NCBI GenBank assembly: GCA_006503475.1
Contig: RSEH01000082.1
Span: 1 to 64,000 of the forward strand
From: Stentor roeselii
Lineage: Eukaryota; Ciliophora; Heterotrichea; Heterotrichida; Stentoridae
Length of the DNA stretch: 64,000 nucleotides
Direction of reading: 5' to 3'
Positions 22,416 through 31,327 of this stretch are shown one piece after another. The position numbers were made by a program, and so were the translations under genes. The stretch's first letter is position 1. Every line of letters starts with the position of its first letter. The notes beneath the pieces are model-generated. The model saw nothing but the letters and a program-made list of their open reading frames with translations, was not told the origin of the DNA and made no database searches.

Positions 22416-23360
22416 ATGTGGTTAAGTCTCATAAGTGTCTTACTCGTAAGCCGAGTATCAGCGATCAACGGTAAATGCCGAGCCTTGGTATTAGGAGGCA
22501 GCACCGACAAAGGCGCCTACGAAGCCGGAGCAGTGATCGGTCTAATCAACAGCCTTCCCACAGGAGAAGCCGAATGGGACGTGGTGGTCGGAACAGGTGC
22601 AGGTGCTTTAAACGGAATGTTCCTGTCACAGTACAGCCAAGGCGACGAGTTAAGCGCTGCAAGCGCTTTGAATTCTTTTTGGTCTTCATTCACCACAAGT
22701 CAGTTTTACACTGACTGGGTCGGCGGGTACGTCACAGGTCTTTTCCTTCAGTCAGGGCTTTACAACAGTGCACCGATGAAGAAAGTGATAAGCAATATCA
22801 GCAAAAACCCAAAACGCTTTTTAGGAGTTGGAAGTACTGACTTGATCACCAGCAGTTATGTTTTCTTTAACTCGAGTGGAACGAGTCTTGCTAATTTGAA
22901 TGTCGGGATTCTGGCTTCGGCTGCTGATTACTTCTTCTTTCCTTATGTCAAGTTTTTGAATTATAAACTGACGACTGGATCGGTGAAGTATGTTGTTGAT
23001 CTTTATAGTGCTATTAATGCCTGTGAAGGAATGGGGTATACTGAGGATCAGATTGTTTTGGATATTGTTTTGGGAAGTGGGAAAACTCTTGAAACTGTTG
23101 ATGCTTCGAAGTATAAAACTATTCAAGTTGTTTTGAGGACTTTTTCGCTTATGTCTTATTATGACTCTAAGCTTATTATTGATAATGCAAGGGATAACTT
23201 GGAAAAAGTCACTTTTAGGTCTGTGATTAACCCTTCTCAGAAGATTAAGGACCCTTTTAATCCTTATGATTATTCTGCTCAGGAACTTGCGGATCAACTC
23301 GCTCTTGGACAGAAAGATGCTAAAGCTGCGGTTTCTATTGTAAATGAAGAAACTCAGTAG
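22416..23360 (+). CDS. secreted patatin-like protein lacking the catalytic serine
   Basis: A 314-aa protein starting with a signal peptide (MWLSLISVLLVSRVSA), so it enters the secretory path. The patatin fold is seen in the oxyanion-type loop LGGSTDKGAYEAG (residues 27-39) and the helix-turn VVVGTGAGALNG (57-68). The segment LASAADYFFFPYV (168-179) corresponds to the family ASxAIPxxFPP, and VVDLYSA (194-200) holds the likely Asp of the dyad (Asp196). In active patatins the elbow reads GxSxG. Here it reads GTGAG, with Gly61 where Ser is expected (codon GGT). The gene is otherwise intact, so it looks like a pseudoenzyme or a protein with a changed role. It ends in TAG. The next gene on the same strand starts 38 nt later. 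Confidence 0.82.
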   Translation: MWLSLISVLLVSRVSAINGKCRALVLGGSTDKGAYEAGAVIGLINSLPTGEAEWDVVVGTGAGALNGMFLSQYSQGDELSAASALNSFWSSFTTSQFYTDWVGGYVTGLFLQSGLYNSAPMKKVISNISKNPKRFLGVGSTDLITSSYVFFNSSGTSLANLNVGILASAADYFFFPYVKFLNYKLTTGSVKYVVDLYSAINACEGMGYTEDQIVLDIVLGSGKTLETVDASKYKTIQVVLRTFSLMSYYDSKLIIDNARDNLEKVTFRSVINPSQKIKDPFNPYDYSAQELADQLALGQKDAKAAVSIVNEETQ

Positions 23361-23398
23361 TTAGGTAGTTAGAATTACTTGGATTTTATATTACTAGA

Positions 23399-23875
23399 AT
23401 GGCGAATGTGCCAACCTGGATCATTGACCAAGTCAGGTTCAGGAGTTTCGACTTCTCATCCCATCTGCCAAGCATAAAAAAGTCAATAAACCTAGAAAAG
23501 TCTCGCGTAAGTCGACTAAGACTAAGTTCCAAGCTCCAAATCCACAACAGAAACAGCAGCGTATTAGAAAGACCCCCAAATCCTTTACTATACCACCTGG
23601 AGTTCAACGAAAGATGCCAGAACCTTTGGTCGAAATTCGATTCCAAAGCGTCTCCAGTCTTCAAAAAAAGCAGTTTCCAGTCATTCCAAAGATAAAAAAA
23701 CCAAGAAAGGATCTTAGGAAAGTTTAACAGAATAATAAAAAAAAAGGCTAAAAACAAGCCTTTCCACCCAAAGTTCAAAACAACGGTCGAGGTCGATTTA
23801 GGCATTCAATGCGAGTTGAGCAGTGAAAGTTCATATCTCGACATAGACCTAGAAACAACTTTTCTATTTAAATAA
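23399..23875 (+). CDS. small basic protein, frames unresolved
   Basis: Not recognised. The plus strand carries coding-like sequence in three pieces. It opens MANVPTWIIDQV (ATG 23399), continues in another frame from about 23470 as a Lys/Gln/Pro-rich stretch (KTKFQAPNPQQKQQRIRKTP, then KSFTIPPGVQRKMPEPLVE), and after a TAA at 23725 ends in a third frame as KTTVEVDLGIQCELSSESSY to the stop at 23873-23875. No 15- or 16-nt intron fits either change. A 14-nt GT..AG piece (23432-23445) and a 25-nt one (23722-23746) would restore the frame but are unlike the other introns. It may be a decayed gene, or one with unusual introns. The minus strand holds an uninterrupted 139-codon frame (23386-23805) that competes for this interval; its Trp/Phe-rich make-up suggests an antisense shadow. 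Confidence 0.45.
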
Positions 23876-24949
23876 ATGAAATTAGAAGAAATATTAAAAC
23901 AATGTGAACTTCTCGATTCTCTAAATCACATCAACCGCGCTTTGAAATCACGAAAGGCAGACCAAATCACAGAAGTTCATCTAAAAAAATTCTCAAATCT
24001 TCTGAAATCCTCTTTTTTTTGCATAGATCTCAAGACCTACCCAGTTCTTTGTGAAATTTGTCAGGCGGAACCTGCGAGTGACTCGATGATTTTAAGCTGT
24101 TCACATGTTATCTGCTCTGAACAGTGTCTTCTTGCATGGCTTGATCATCAACTAGAAGGCAACTATCACTTATTCGATAAAGCTCAGTGCATTTGTGGAG
24201 AACTGATAAACAGAGCGATAGTGATTAAAGTTCTATCGAATATTGAAGGAATTGAATCGAAAAAAAGAGAATCTGCTTTTAACTCCGAGCCAACAAGTAG
24301 CTGTGCGATTTGTTATAAAATTAAGAAAATTTCAGAATTTATCACATTGGACTGCGACCATCGCTTTTGTAAGGACTGCATTGAGAACTATGTTCAAGAA
24401 AATATTAGACAAGGGGTCTGGGGTGATCGACTTGGGTGTCCGAGCTGTTCAACACCCATTGACTTCAACATCATTAACAGTCTTCTTGATAACTCTCTTC
24501 AAAGCTTGTATCATCGACTTTCCCTTCGTGGTCTAGAACTGAAAGATGAGATTTTGTTTCAATGTCCTCAGGGCTGTAAATTCGCAGAAGTCGTTTCAAA
24601 GGATTCTGAAACTTCAAAATGTACTGAATGTAAAATAGTCTTCTGCATTTCGTGTAAAGACCAGGAACACCCGAATCAATCCTGTGAGAAAAACAGAAAA
24701 CTTAAAACTTTCATCTCTGACCCACTTTTAAAAGAAAAATTCGAAAATGGACTGTTAAAATATTGTCCTTGGTGCATGGCTGGAGTAGAAAAAGACCCTC
24801 GAGGCTGCAAGTACATGACTTGTCATAGTCCTGAATGTAAAGGAAAAAAGTACTTTTGCTTTGATTGTCTTGTTAAACTCAACAAGTTTCATGAGAAGCA
24901 TGAATGCAAAACTCCTGAAGTACAGACAAGGGAATGCCGAATTTTTTAA
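23876..24949 (+). CDS. RBR (RING1-IBR-RING2) E3 ubiquitin ligase
   Basis: A 357-aa protein. RING1 begins at CAICYKIKKISEFITLDC and holds HRFCKDC and GCPSC (about residues 142-202). The IBR follows (CPQGCKFAE, CTECKIVFCISC, HPNQSC, about 228-272). RING2 (about 299-345) reads CPWCMAGVEKDPRGCKYMTC, and in this family the Cys of the GCxxMxC motif forms the thioester with ubiquitin, so the enzyme should be active by the RING/HECT hybrid route. An extra Cys/His block before RING1 (CEICQAEP, SCSHVICSEQC, CICGEL, about 61-118) looks like a degenerate additional RING. No auto-inhibitory ubiquitin-like domain is seen. The ATG directly abuts the TAA of the preceding reading frame. Confidence 0.9.
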   Translation: MKLEEILKQCELLDSLNHINRALKSRKADQITEVHLKKFSNLLKSSFFCIDLKTYPVLCEICQAEPASDSMILSCSHVICSEQCLLAWLDHQLEGNYHLFDKAQCICGELINRAIVIKVLSNIEGIESKKRESAFNSEPTSSCAICYKIKKISEFITLDCDHRFCKDCIENYVQENIRQGVWGDRLGCPSCSTPIDFNIINSLLDNSLQSLYHRLSLRGLELKDEILFQCPQGCKFAEVVSKDSETSKCTECKIVFCISCKDQEHPNQSCEKNRKLKTFISDPLLKEKFENGLLKYCPWCMAGVEKDPRGCKYMTCHSPECKGKKYFCFDCLVKLNKFHEKHECKTPEVQTRECRIF

Positions 24950-24955
24950 AAATAA

Positions 24956-25759
24956 ATGGACGATGATAAGAAGAATTCCATCGAAAATTACGAAAGCTGT
25001 GGCAAATGTGAAGCGATTTTAAAACAGCTAGATGAGCAGAAAGCACTTGTGAAGGACTTTAAAAGTAAATTTGAAGCACTTTTCACAGATTTTAATTACA
25101 ACGTTCAGCTGATATATGATCGTGATCAAGAAATCGATGGTTTACATGGACGTATTGATGAACTCACTTTGAAAATCAGAGAAAAAGACCTGGAAATCAT
25201 TAACTTGCAGAAAATTTGCAAGAAAGTTAAACAACTTGAAGCTGATAAGTTGGTGATGGCGAAAAGACTTGAAGCTCTTATTTCTGCTAATTGTTCATTT
25301 CCTAAAGCAGGGCAAAAAAAAGCTTGTTCTCGTCAAGATGTAAGAAATTCACCTTTTTCTAAGGGAATTTCGCATCATAAGGGCAGTGCTACTGACAGGC
25401 AGAAGTATGAAGAAGAGCCAGTGCCTTTAACTAGGATTAACTCGGACTTAGAAAAGAGAATTAAAGCTTTAGAAGATGAAAGTTATGCTAAAAAAGGATC
25501 ACTTCTTACTGCACAGGTATCAAATCGTGATAAAATCACGCTGAAAGAAAAGGAAATCTCTGAGCTTATCAAATCTTTGTCACCGTATAAAAAAGACCCG
25601 AAACATAAAAGTTTCGCATCGGTGGATCTTTCAAACAACTACTTTATCAAAGATGTTCAAAGAATTAAAGTCTATGCTGACCGGCCTGGGTCTCGTCTAG
25701 TTGTCGAGACCGATGAAAGTTCAGTCCGATGCATTTCGTCATTAGGACAAGGTGACTAG
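24956..25759 (+). CDS. coiled-coil protein
   Basis: A 267-aa protein of unknown function. A coiled coil runs over about residues 20-110 (DRDQEIDGLHGRIDELTLK, REKDLEIINLQKICKK). A Ser/Lys-rich linker and a second short helical stretch (about 160-210) follow. A CGKC pair lies near the N-terminus. It starts 6 nt after the stop of the RBR gene and ends 19 nt before the next ATG, all on the same strand. A structural, possibly ciliary or basal-body role is a guess from composition only. It ends in TAG. Confidence 0.7.
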   Translation: MDDDKKNSIENYESCGKCEAILKQLDEQKALVKDFKSKFEALFTDFNYNVQLIYDRDQEIDGLHGRIDELTLKIREKDLEIINLQKICKKVKQLEADKLVMAKRLEALISANCSFPKAGQKKACSRQDVRNSPFSKGISHHKGSATDRQKYEEEPVPLTRINSDLEKRIKALEDESYAKKGSLLTAQVSNRDKITLKEKEISELIKSLSPYKKDPKHKSFASVDLSNNYFIKDVQRIKVYADRPGSRLVVETDESSVRCISSLGQGD

Positions 25760-25778
25760 CTGTTTAAGTATAATTAAT

Positions 25779-26261
25779 ATGCAGTACTTGCAAAGCGACA
25801 GTAAGATCTCCAGCAAAGACGATGCCCGTTTCCTCCGAAGTTCAACTCGCAGTTCAAACAATTCATTTCAACTCTTGTCACCTGCCAGTTCACCGAAAAG
25901 TTCCACTTCAATGAGTCACTTTTCGTTTATCGAGAAAGCAGAGGCCATCGATGAGAAGACTTCAAATCGATCAGTCAACAAAGTGAAAAACTTCCAATCG
26001 GCTTATCTGGCAGAAGGCATCTGGCCTGACATCGAAGGGAAGGACCAGGCGAAGTTCAAGGCTGAATATCGCGGGATGAGAGACAGGCTTCATATTAAGA
26101 GTGAAAAAATCAGAATGCTCAAGAAAGAAATCGTCAGGAATAAAGAGGAATGCCCGAATTGTTTGGAGTGGAAGAAAAAAAATGAAAGTACTCAGAATGC
26201 CTTAAAACAAGCAATTGATCTCAGCAACATGCTTTTGATTGAGATGAAGAAAAAAGGTTAA
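25779..26261 (+). CDS. small Ser-rich protein with C-terminal helix
   Basis: A 160-aa protein, unrecognised. The N-terminal 60 residues are Ser-rich and disordered. Then comes an ordered motif (AYLAEGIWPDIEGKDQAKFK) and a C-terminal helix with a CPNCLEW pair. I take ATG 25779 as the start, since the upstream in-frame GTG overlaps the stop of the preceding gene. No intron of allowed length fuses it to the preceding gene, but the 19-nt gap is too small for an ordinary promoter. Confidence 0.6.
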   Translation: MQYLQSDSKISSKDDARFLRSSTRSSNNSFQLLSPASSPKSSTSMSHFSFIEKAEAIDEKTSNRSVNKVKNFQSAYLAEGIWPDIEGKDQAKFKAEYRGMRDRLHIKSEKIRMLKKEIVRNKEECPNCLEWKKKNESTQNALKQAIDLSNMLLIEMKKKG

Positions 26262-26458
26262 TAATCAATTATGGAAAAACTAGAATTCACTGGAATTTAT
26301 TTGGATGTGATGAGGATTAATGATTTTTTTAGTGATTTTGATTTAGTGTTTATATTCAATAATTGATGGGATTTTTTTTTATGAAAGACTTTTGATTACT
26401 GTTATGATAATTAAGAAATTATTCCAGTTAATAAAATTTATCATTACAAACTCGAAAA

Positions 26459-27283
26459 TTACTGAACAGTGCAAAAAGAGCCACATTTCCCAGCATAAAT
26501 ATCTAGTAATAAATCTTGAAGTCCTTTAACAATTGCGATATTTTCACGAATTACATTCAAAAGGTTGTCCTTGGTGATATCATCGCGGTCACTTGGAAGA
26601 CATTTTAAAATAAGTTCAATACTCGAGTCTTCCTTTGTAACTTTCGCGATAACATTCCGAAACCGACTGATCGAGTCGACTAAAACCGCGACTTCAAAGC
26701 AAGTATCTTTCCATTCCTTCTCATTTTCCTTCCACTTATCTTTAAAAACTTGTCCATCACAATCCTTCAATCTTTTCAAAAGACTTTTATTTTCCTTTTC
26801 CGTACTTTTCAAGATTTTCCTCAAATTTTCAATTTCCTTTTCCTGTCTCTTAAGCAGGTCAAAACTTTCAAAAGTTTTAAGTTGTCCTTGAAGATCTTCG
26901 AAAGATTTTTTAAGTGCATCAAGTTCAGCTTCTTTTTTCCCAAGAATCAAGTTTTTTTCAATTTCCTGATTTTGAAGTATTTTTTTAAACTGTTCTTCTC
27001 TGTCTCTCACCATGGCCGACATAGAAAAAATGATATCTTCTCTTTGTTTAAGTTCCTTTTGAAAGATCTCTGCCGTAGTTTTAATCTTAGACCGAAGATG
27101 TCTATTTTCACTTCTGACTTGATCCAACTCATAATTAAGCCGAAGTGACTCCGAATGACTAGAAAGGTTCGAAAAGTGATCAGAAGGTTTTAAAGTCAAC
27201 ATCGAAAGGTTTGACTTCTGATGTTTAATGATCGTATTTGAGTACTTATGCCGTGAAGAGTCTTGATTAGAGAAGCCTTCCAT
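26459..27283 (-). CDS. coiled-coil protein
   Basis: A 274-aa protein, mostly helical, with heptad-type sequence from about residue 45 to 180 (YELDQVRSENRHLRSKIK, KRQEKEIENLRKILK). A more globular C-terminal region follows (about 185-265; CFEVAVLVDSISRFRNVIAK). It ends KCGSFCTVQ. Unknown function. It starts 51 bp from a divergent coiled-coil gene, which may indicate shared regulation. Confidence 0.7.
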   Translation of the reverse strand: MEGFSNQDSSRHKYSNTIIKHQKSNLSMLTLKPSDHFSNLSSHSESLRLNYELDQVRSENRHLRSKIKTTAEIFQKELKQREDIIFSMSAMVRDREEQFKKILQNQEIEKNLILGKKEAELDALKKSFEDLQGQLKTFESFDLLKRQEKEIENLRKILKSTEKENKSLLKRLKDCDGQVFKDKWKENEKEWKDTCFEVAVLVDSISRFRNVIAKVTKEDSSIELILKCLPSDRDDITKDNLLNVIRENIAIVKGLQDLLLDIYAGKCGSFCTVQ

Positions 27284-27334
27284 ATTAACTTATAACTATT
27301 CTCGTAGAGACTCTTATCTCAGTAGTTAATAATC
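27284..27334. promoter_or_regulatory. 51-bp divergent promoter
   Basis: The shortest head-to-head spacer in the window, between two coiled-coil genes. Both promoters must fit in 51 bp or extend into coding sequence. No recognisable core element. Confidence 0.45.
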
Positions 27335-28768
27335 ATGTCAGAAGACATAAAATCTCAATTAAACAAGCATATCAACTCGAAACTCTTCAAAAGATTCTGG
27401 GATCGAGAAGCCGCTAAGCAAGAAACCTCGCGTCCTGAACGTTCCTTAAGAATCCCGAGCCGAGTATCGCCCAGAGGAAGGAGAAGTCTTGACTACTCAA
27501 GCGAGGAAGAACCTGAACATCGTTTAAACAAGTCGATTTCTCAGAGATCTTTGAAGTACCCTGGGTCTTCTCGACAAGTCTCACCTTTGAAGAACCCTTT
27601 CATGACACATGAAGACTACCCTGACACTGTACTTGACACTCGAGTCTCATGGAAAGAAGAAAGACGCCCTTTCTATCAGGTAATCGCCCCTGAAACAGTC
27701 AGAAACTACGAAGAAAGCCAGATAAGACTAAAAAACGAACTTATTTCAGTAAAGGACAAATACGAAGGAATCATACAGAAAAAAAACTCAGAGATAAAAA
27801 ATTTATTAAAAAATTCAGAAAATCTTAAAAAACAAGTCAATGAACTTCATTCACAAATCGCGATTCTTGAGGAAAAAGAGAAAAAACTTGAAAATTTCAG
27901 AAGTTTAAATGAAGTTCTTAATAGAAAACTTTCGGTAATTGAAGCGGAATGTGAAGGGTTTAGAAGACAACTTGAATATGCAAGGGAAACTTGTGAAACT
28001 TATAAGAATAAAATTGATGATCATGAAAGAAGCTTCAGGAATAGAACACAAGATGTCGACAGGGATGTCAGAAGTTTGAAGGACAGGGTTGAGGAACTGG
28101 AAAGACTTCTGGAAAGGGAAAAAAATCGTGCTGGGGAAATTGAGAGAAGATTTGATAAAAGCAAAGAAAGAATTTTTGCTTTGGAAAATGATTTGGCTCG
28201 AGCTGATGAAAGAAATAAGAGACTTGAAAAAGAAGTTCTTGATAATAAAGATCGTATTCATAGGGAATCAACACAACAACTTAGGGAAACTGAGTATTTG
28301 AGGAGGAAAATTGAAGATTTGACTCAGGAAGTCATTCGCAACCCGAGAAGCAGTTTGTATGAAGCTAAACAACCAGAGTTTTTCGAAAATGCTCAGTTTT
28401 CAAGAACGTTTTCAGAAAGGCCGAGAGAATTTAGAGAGTTTAGTGATTTTAAGGACTTTCGGGAATCAGGACATAGAGAGTTTCGCAACTCAGATTTGAC
28501 CCGAAGACCCGATGCAGAAATCTCACAAATGAAAGAAATCCTAAGCCCAAAGCCCTCAAGCCAAGAAAACGTAAAAAGTCTCGAAACCAAATTAATGCAC
28601 CTCCAAATCGAAAAAAAGCGTTTAGAAGACGACTTAAATAAAATCCCTCCTTTAGGTCGAAAGCTAGCTCAAATAAAGCGTCAACAAGAAATCGAGTTAG
28701 AACTGGAGATAATAACCTCGAACATCCAATCAGTAAAAAACCGTCTCCGTCATTTCAACATCTACTAG
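27335..28768 (+). CDS. coiled-coil protein with Arg/Ser-rich head
   Basis: A 477-aa protein of unknown function. The first 130 residues are basic and Ser/Arg-rich (RSLRIPSRVSPRGRRSLDYS), likely disordered and phosphorylated. A long coiled coil covers about 130-340. A linker rich in Phe, Arg and Glu (REFREFSDFKDFRESGHREF) follows, then a last short coiled coil (about 410-475). It is likely cytoskeletal. Its stop lies 10 nt from the stop of the convergent tetraspan gene. Confidence 0.72.
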   Translation: MSEDIKSQLNKHINSKLFKRFWDREAAKQETSRPERSLRIPSRVSPRGRRSLDYSSEEEPEHRLNKSISQRSLKYPGSSRQVSPLKNPFMTHEDYPDTVLDTRVSWKEERRPFYQVIAPETVRNYEESQIRLKNELISVKDKYEGIIQKKNSEIKNLLKNSENLKKQVNELHSQIAILEEKEKKLENFRSLNEVLNRKLSVIEAECEGFRRQLEYARETCETYKNKIDDHERSFRNRTQDVDRDVRSLKDRVEELERLLEREKNRAGEIERRFDKSKERIFALENDLARADERNKRLEKEVLDNKDRIHRESTQQLRETEYLRRKIEDLTQEVIRNPRSSLYEAKQPEFFENAQFSRTFSERPREFREFSDFKDFRESGHREFRNSDLTRRPDAEISQMKEILSPKPSSQENVKSLETKLMHLQIEKKRLEDDLNKIPPLGRKLAQIKRQQEIELELEIITSNIQSVKNRLRHFNIY

Positions 28769-28778
28769 CTTAACTAAC

Positions 28779-29468
28779 CTACTCTAAAACGAGATGCTTC
28801 TTCCAAACCCCAGTCGTGTAAGAGGCGACAAAGAGACCCACACAATTCGCTATTCCAAAATAAGCCGTCATCAAATAAAGTGAATAACTGCAATTCAAAT
28901 GTTCTCTTGATACTCCCATGCCCAGGTCAATATCTTCAGTCCAGTTACACAAGAAAAAGTTATCAATTGTTGAGTCATTTATCGCAGAATAGTCGAAAAG
29001 AGCGGAAATTCCAAGTAATAGACCAAAAAAGTAAGAAGCGCTTATTGTTAGCTCTGCTAAAGACTTGCTTTCTTTTAAAAGAGATGCTATTCCTGCTAGA
29101 TTTGTTAAGAAACAACCTACGATGAAACAAATTCTTAGCTCTGACATTGCGTTTTCCCATGGACAGATTATTTCTGCTGATGCTTTTGCCTCTGATTGGA
29201 TGTCGAGAATTATTTCGGCTCTTAAAGGACCTTTTAGGTTACGGCATGATGCGGATTTTAAAAGTCTTGTGCAGATTATGTCGTGCTTGGAATCTAGCTG
29301 GTCGATCTCGCAGGACCAGTCGGTCTCTGTGCCGACGAAACTTAGGATCAGGTGGGTGAAGGCTACGATTGTGCTTATTACTAATACGATGGCAGCCTTT
29401 CGTGTGTAGTCAGGAGATTCTAAAATCAACTTCTTGGCCTGGTCAGTAGAAGTAGCAATAGAGAACAT
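28779..29468 (-). CDS. four-helix membrane protein
   Basis: A 229-aa protein with four hydrophobic helices, near residues 24-45, 110-130, 138-160 and 196-222. The first loop is large and Cys-containing (WSCEIDQLD, CTRLLKSASC, ICPW), and the second loop holds NWTE and NCS sequons. This is a claudin/PMP22/tetraspan-like topology, but no diagnostic motif is present, so I call only the topology. It is probably at a cell-surface or vesicle membrane. Confidence 0.65.
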   Translation of the reverse strand: MFSIATSTDQAKKLILESPDYTRKAAIVLVISTIVAFTHLILSFVGTETDWSCEIDQLDSKHDIICTRLLKSASCRNLKGPLRAEIILDIQSEAKASAEIICPWENAMSELRICFIVGCFLTNLAGIASLLKESKSLAELTISASYFFGLLLGISALFDYSAINDSTIDNFFLCNWTEDIDLGMGVSREHLNCSYSLYLMTAYFGIANCVGLFVASYTTGVWKKHLVLE

Positions 29469-29637
29469 ATGTTAAATTATAAACCTAATTTTAAGGACTT
29501 TCCCTTAATAACATGAAAAATTACAATCCTTGATAAACCCACCAAAAAACTAGAAAAATCCTAAAACTCAACATCTAACATCAAAAAATTCCCCCAAACC
29601 AATTAATCCACCCTTCTTAACTTAATGATTATCATAC

Positions 29638-30267
29638 TTAAAGAAAACCAGGATAAAACATTCTATCATTCGGGTTAATCATAGAATTTCCCAGAATCCC
29701 ACAATAAACATTTTCCATTCCACTCGGAAATTCCTTTACCTGATTCACAAACGTCACTAAAACCTGCTCCATTTTCCCCTGTCTTTCCAAGCACTGAGAA
29801 ATCTGTTCAAGTAAAACACGATTATACTCAGAAATGTCTTTCATACTTTTTTCTAATGAACTAATTTTCATCTGAAGAGTTTTTTGCTTGCTTTTGATGC
29901 ACTTTAACTTTTTTTCTTTAGAGTCACGAGTTTTTGACTCAAGAAGAGCTGACTTTCGGTTGAGATTTAAAAGTTTTTCTGGAGAGCCTTGAATAAAGTC
30001 TGGATGTGAATAGACCAGCACTTCTCCTGTGTCCCTCATCTTGTGGAACCCGTACATGTTCAATTGTCGGATGAAACTTGCAGCGTTTTTATGCTTGAAA
30101 AACTTCGGAAGGACTTTGGAACTGAGCTCCGTCTGGTTAAATATCGCGAAGGACTTACCGGACTCGGTCCATGAAATGATTTCAGAGATGGATTGATCGT
30201 TCATTATTTCGTAGAGAGTGAGGATGAACTTCTTGGGTCTGTTGAGCTTTTCTTCTGAGACTTTCAT
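29638..30267 (-). CDS. heat-shock-factor type transcription factor
   Basis: A 209-aa nuclear DNA-binding protein. The HSF winged-helix domain covers residues 9-100: KFILTLYEIMND, SWTESGKSFAIF, LPKFFKHKNAASFIRQLNMY (recognition helix) and GFHKM. A leucine-type coiled coil (about 105-165) that would trimerise the factor follows, then a short tail. It binds inverted nGAAn repeats and switches on chaperone genes under stress. It is short for an HSF, lacking a long activation domain, which is usual in protists. A TTCTAGAA dyad lies 24 bp before its ATG. Confidence 0.92.
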   Translation of the reverse strand: MKVSEEKLNRPKKFILTLYEIMNDQSISEIISWTESGKSFAIFNQTELSSKVLPKFFKHKNAASFIRQLNMYGFHKMRDTGEVLVYSHPDFIQGSPEKLLNLNRKSALLESKTRDSKEKKLKCIKSKQKTLQMKISSLEKSMKDISEYNRVLLEQISQCLERQGKMEQVLVTFVNQVKEFPSGMENVYCGILGNSMINPNDRMFYPGFL

Positions 30268-30584
30268 TCAAAAATATCTAAAATTATAATTTCTAGAAAA
30301 CGTCCATGACCATTTATTCTACTTATATTGAATTAGAATATTATATTTGAAACAAAATCAGAAAAATACCAAGTCCAGCACAAACCTTTTCAAAACCCTT
30401 TCCTAGATTTCGTAAAATTTTCATCAAAAAAAAACTTTTTTTCTTAAGTTTTTTTTAGTCGTTTTCATGAATATTCAAGTGAATCGATGAACACTTGAAT
30501 GAAAACCTGAGACAATCATGAGAAAAATCAAAGAATCCTCAAGAGTTTCATATACTATCTATCAGTAAATTAATTATTTCGAAA
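30268..30584. promoter_or_regulatory. spacer holding the HSF promoter
   Basis: 317 bp. At 30291-30298 a TTCTAGAA palindrome matches two inverted units of a heat-shock element, but a third unit is not visible. There are also poly-A/T runs near 30420-30460 and the 3' end of the LITAF-domain gene. Confidence 0.4.
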
Positions 30585-31115
30585 TTATGCCGAAATTTCT
30601 CTTTTACACCTAAAGCATCGATGACTCAGGTCTTTACAGTCGTTTAGGACGTAAGGTAAAGCAAAACAGCCACAGACCCCGCCGGCAAGAAGGATCCCTA
30701 AAGATGTCCAAAAGGTTTTCGAAGAGTTTTTATAAAAGACTTCAGTGCACACCTCTTTATTGCAAAAAGCACACCATTTAAGCGTTGGGAAGTTTTTGTT
30801 TTCATCTTCGATACTGAACTCGACGGTTGCCATGTCAACACTTTTTCCATCATCTTTAGACTTGTTTAGAGTATCATACAAAGCAAGTCCATCAATTCCA
30901 TGAGATAATGATGAGAACTGAGTCCTAGGTGTCAAATAGGAATATCCTCGAGAAGAAAAAATCAACTCTTTTTGTGGACTTTCTGAGGATTTTCCATTTT
31001 TTTGTCCAGGTTTTCGAGGAATTTCAGAAGTTTGTTCAAGAATCGAACTTTTCAGCGAGGTCGACGCGAATGAATTGATTTGAAATGACGGGCGGGTCTC
31101 ATCGAAATGATCCAT
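30585..31115 (-). CDS. LITAF-domain protein
   Basis: A 176-aa protein. The C-terminal 65 residues form a LITAF zinc-ribbon: WCAFCNKEVCTEVFYK gives the first CxxC, then a hydrophobic hairpin (TFWTSLGILLAGGVCGCF) that dips into the membrane, then HRCFRCK gives the second CxxC. LITAF proteins are monotopic proteins of endosomal or lysosomal membranes and act in sorting. The N-terminal 110 residues are Ser-rich and disordered; in animals this part carries PPxY motifs, which are not seen here. Confidence 0.85.
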   Translation of the reverse strand: MDHFDETRPSFQINSFASTSLKSSILEQTSEIPRKPGQKNGKSSESPQKELIFSSRGYSYLTPRTQFSSLSHGIDGLALYDTLNKSKDDGKSVDMATVEFSIEDENKNFPTLKWCAFCNKEVCTEVFYKNSSKTFWTSLGILLAGGVCGCFALPYVLNDCKDLSHRCFRCKREISA

Positions 31116-31327
31116 TTTAAGTATTTGTATTACCGGGTGATTTAAGGTAATTAAATTAGAAGAATAGGCGGTTTATTAATCATCACAATGAAAAAACTTG
31201 AAAAGAAAAACAAAAATTTCTTGAAAATTTTAGAAAAACATCAGGAAAAGTCCTCATCAATATCAGCTAATGTAGATAAGGTTAATTTCTCATCATTTTA
31301 TTATTATAATGGAAGATTTTATTGAAA

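Noticed and set aside
23386-23805. Uninterrupted 139-codon minus-strand frame as a gene
   Set aside because: It is antisense to Lys/Pro/Gln-rich plus-strand coding pieces, and its Trp/Phe-rich make-up is what antisense of such codons gives. Not excluded: it has an ATG and a neat position between neighbours.
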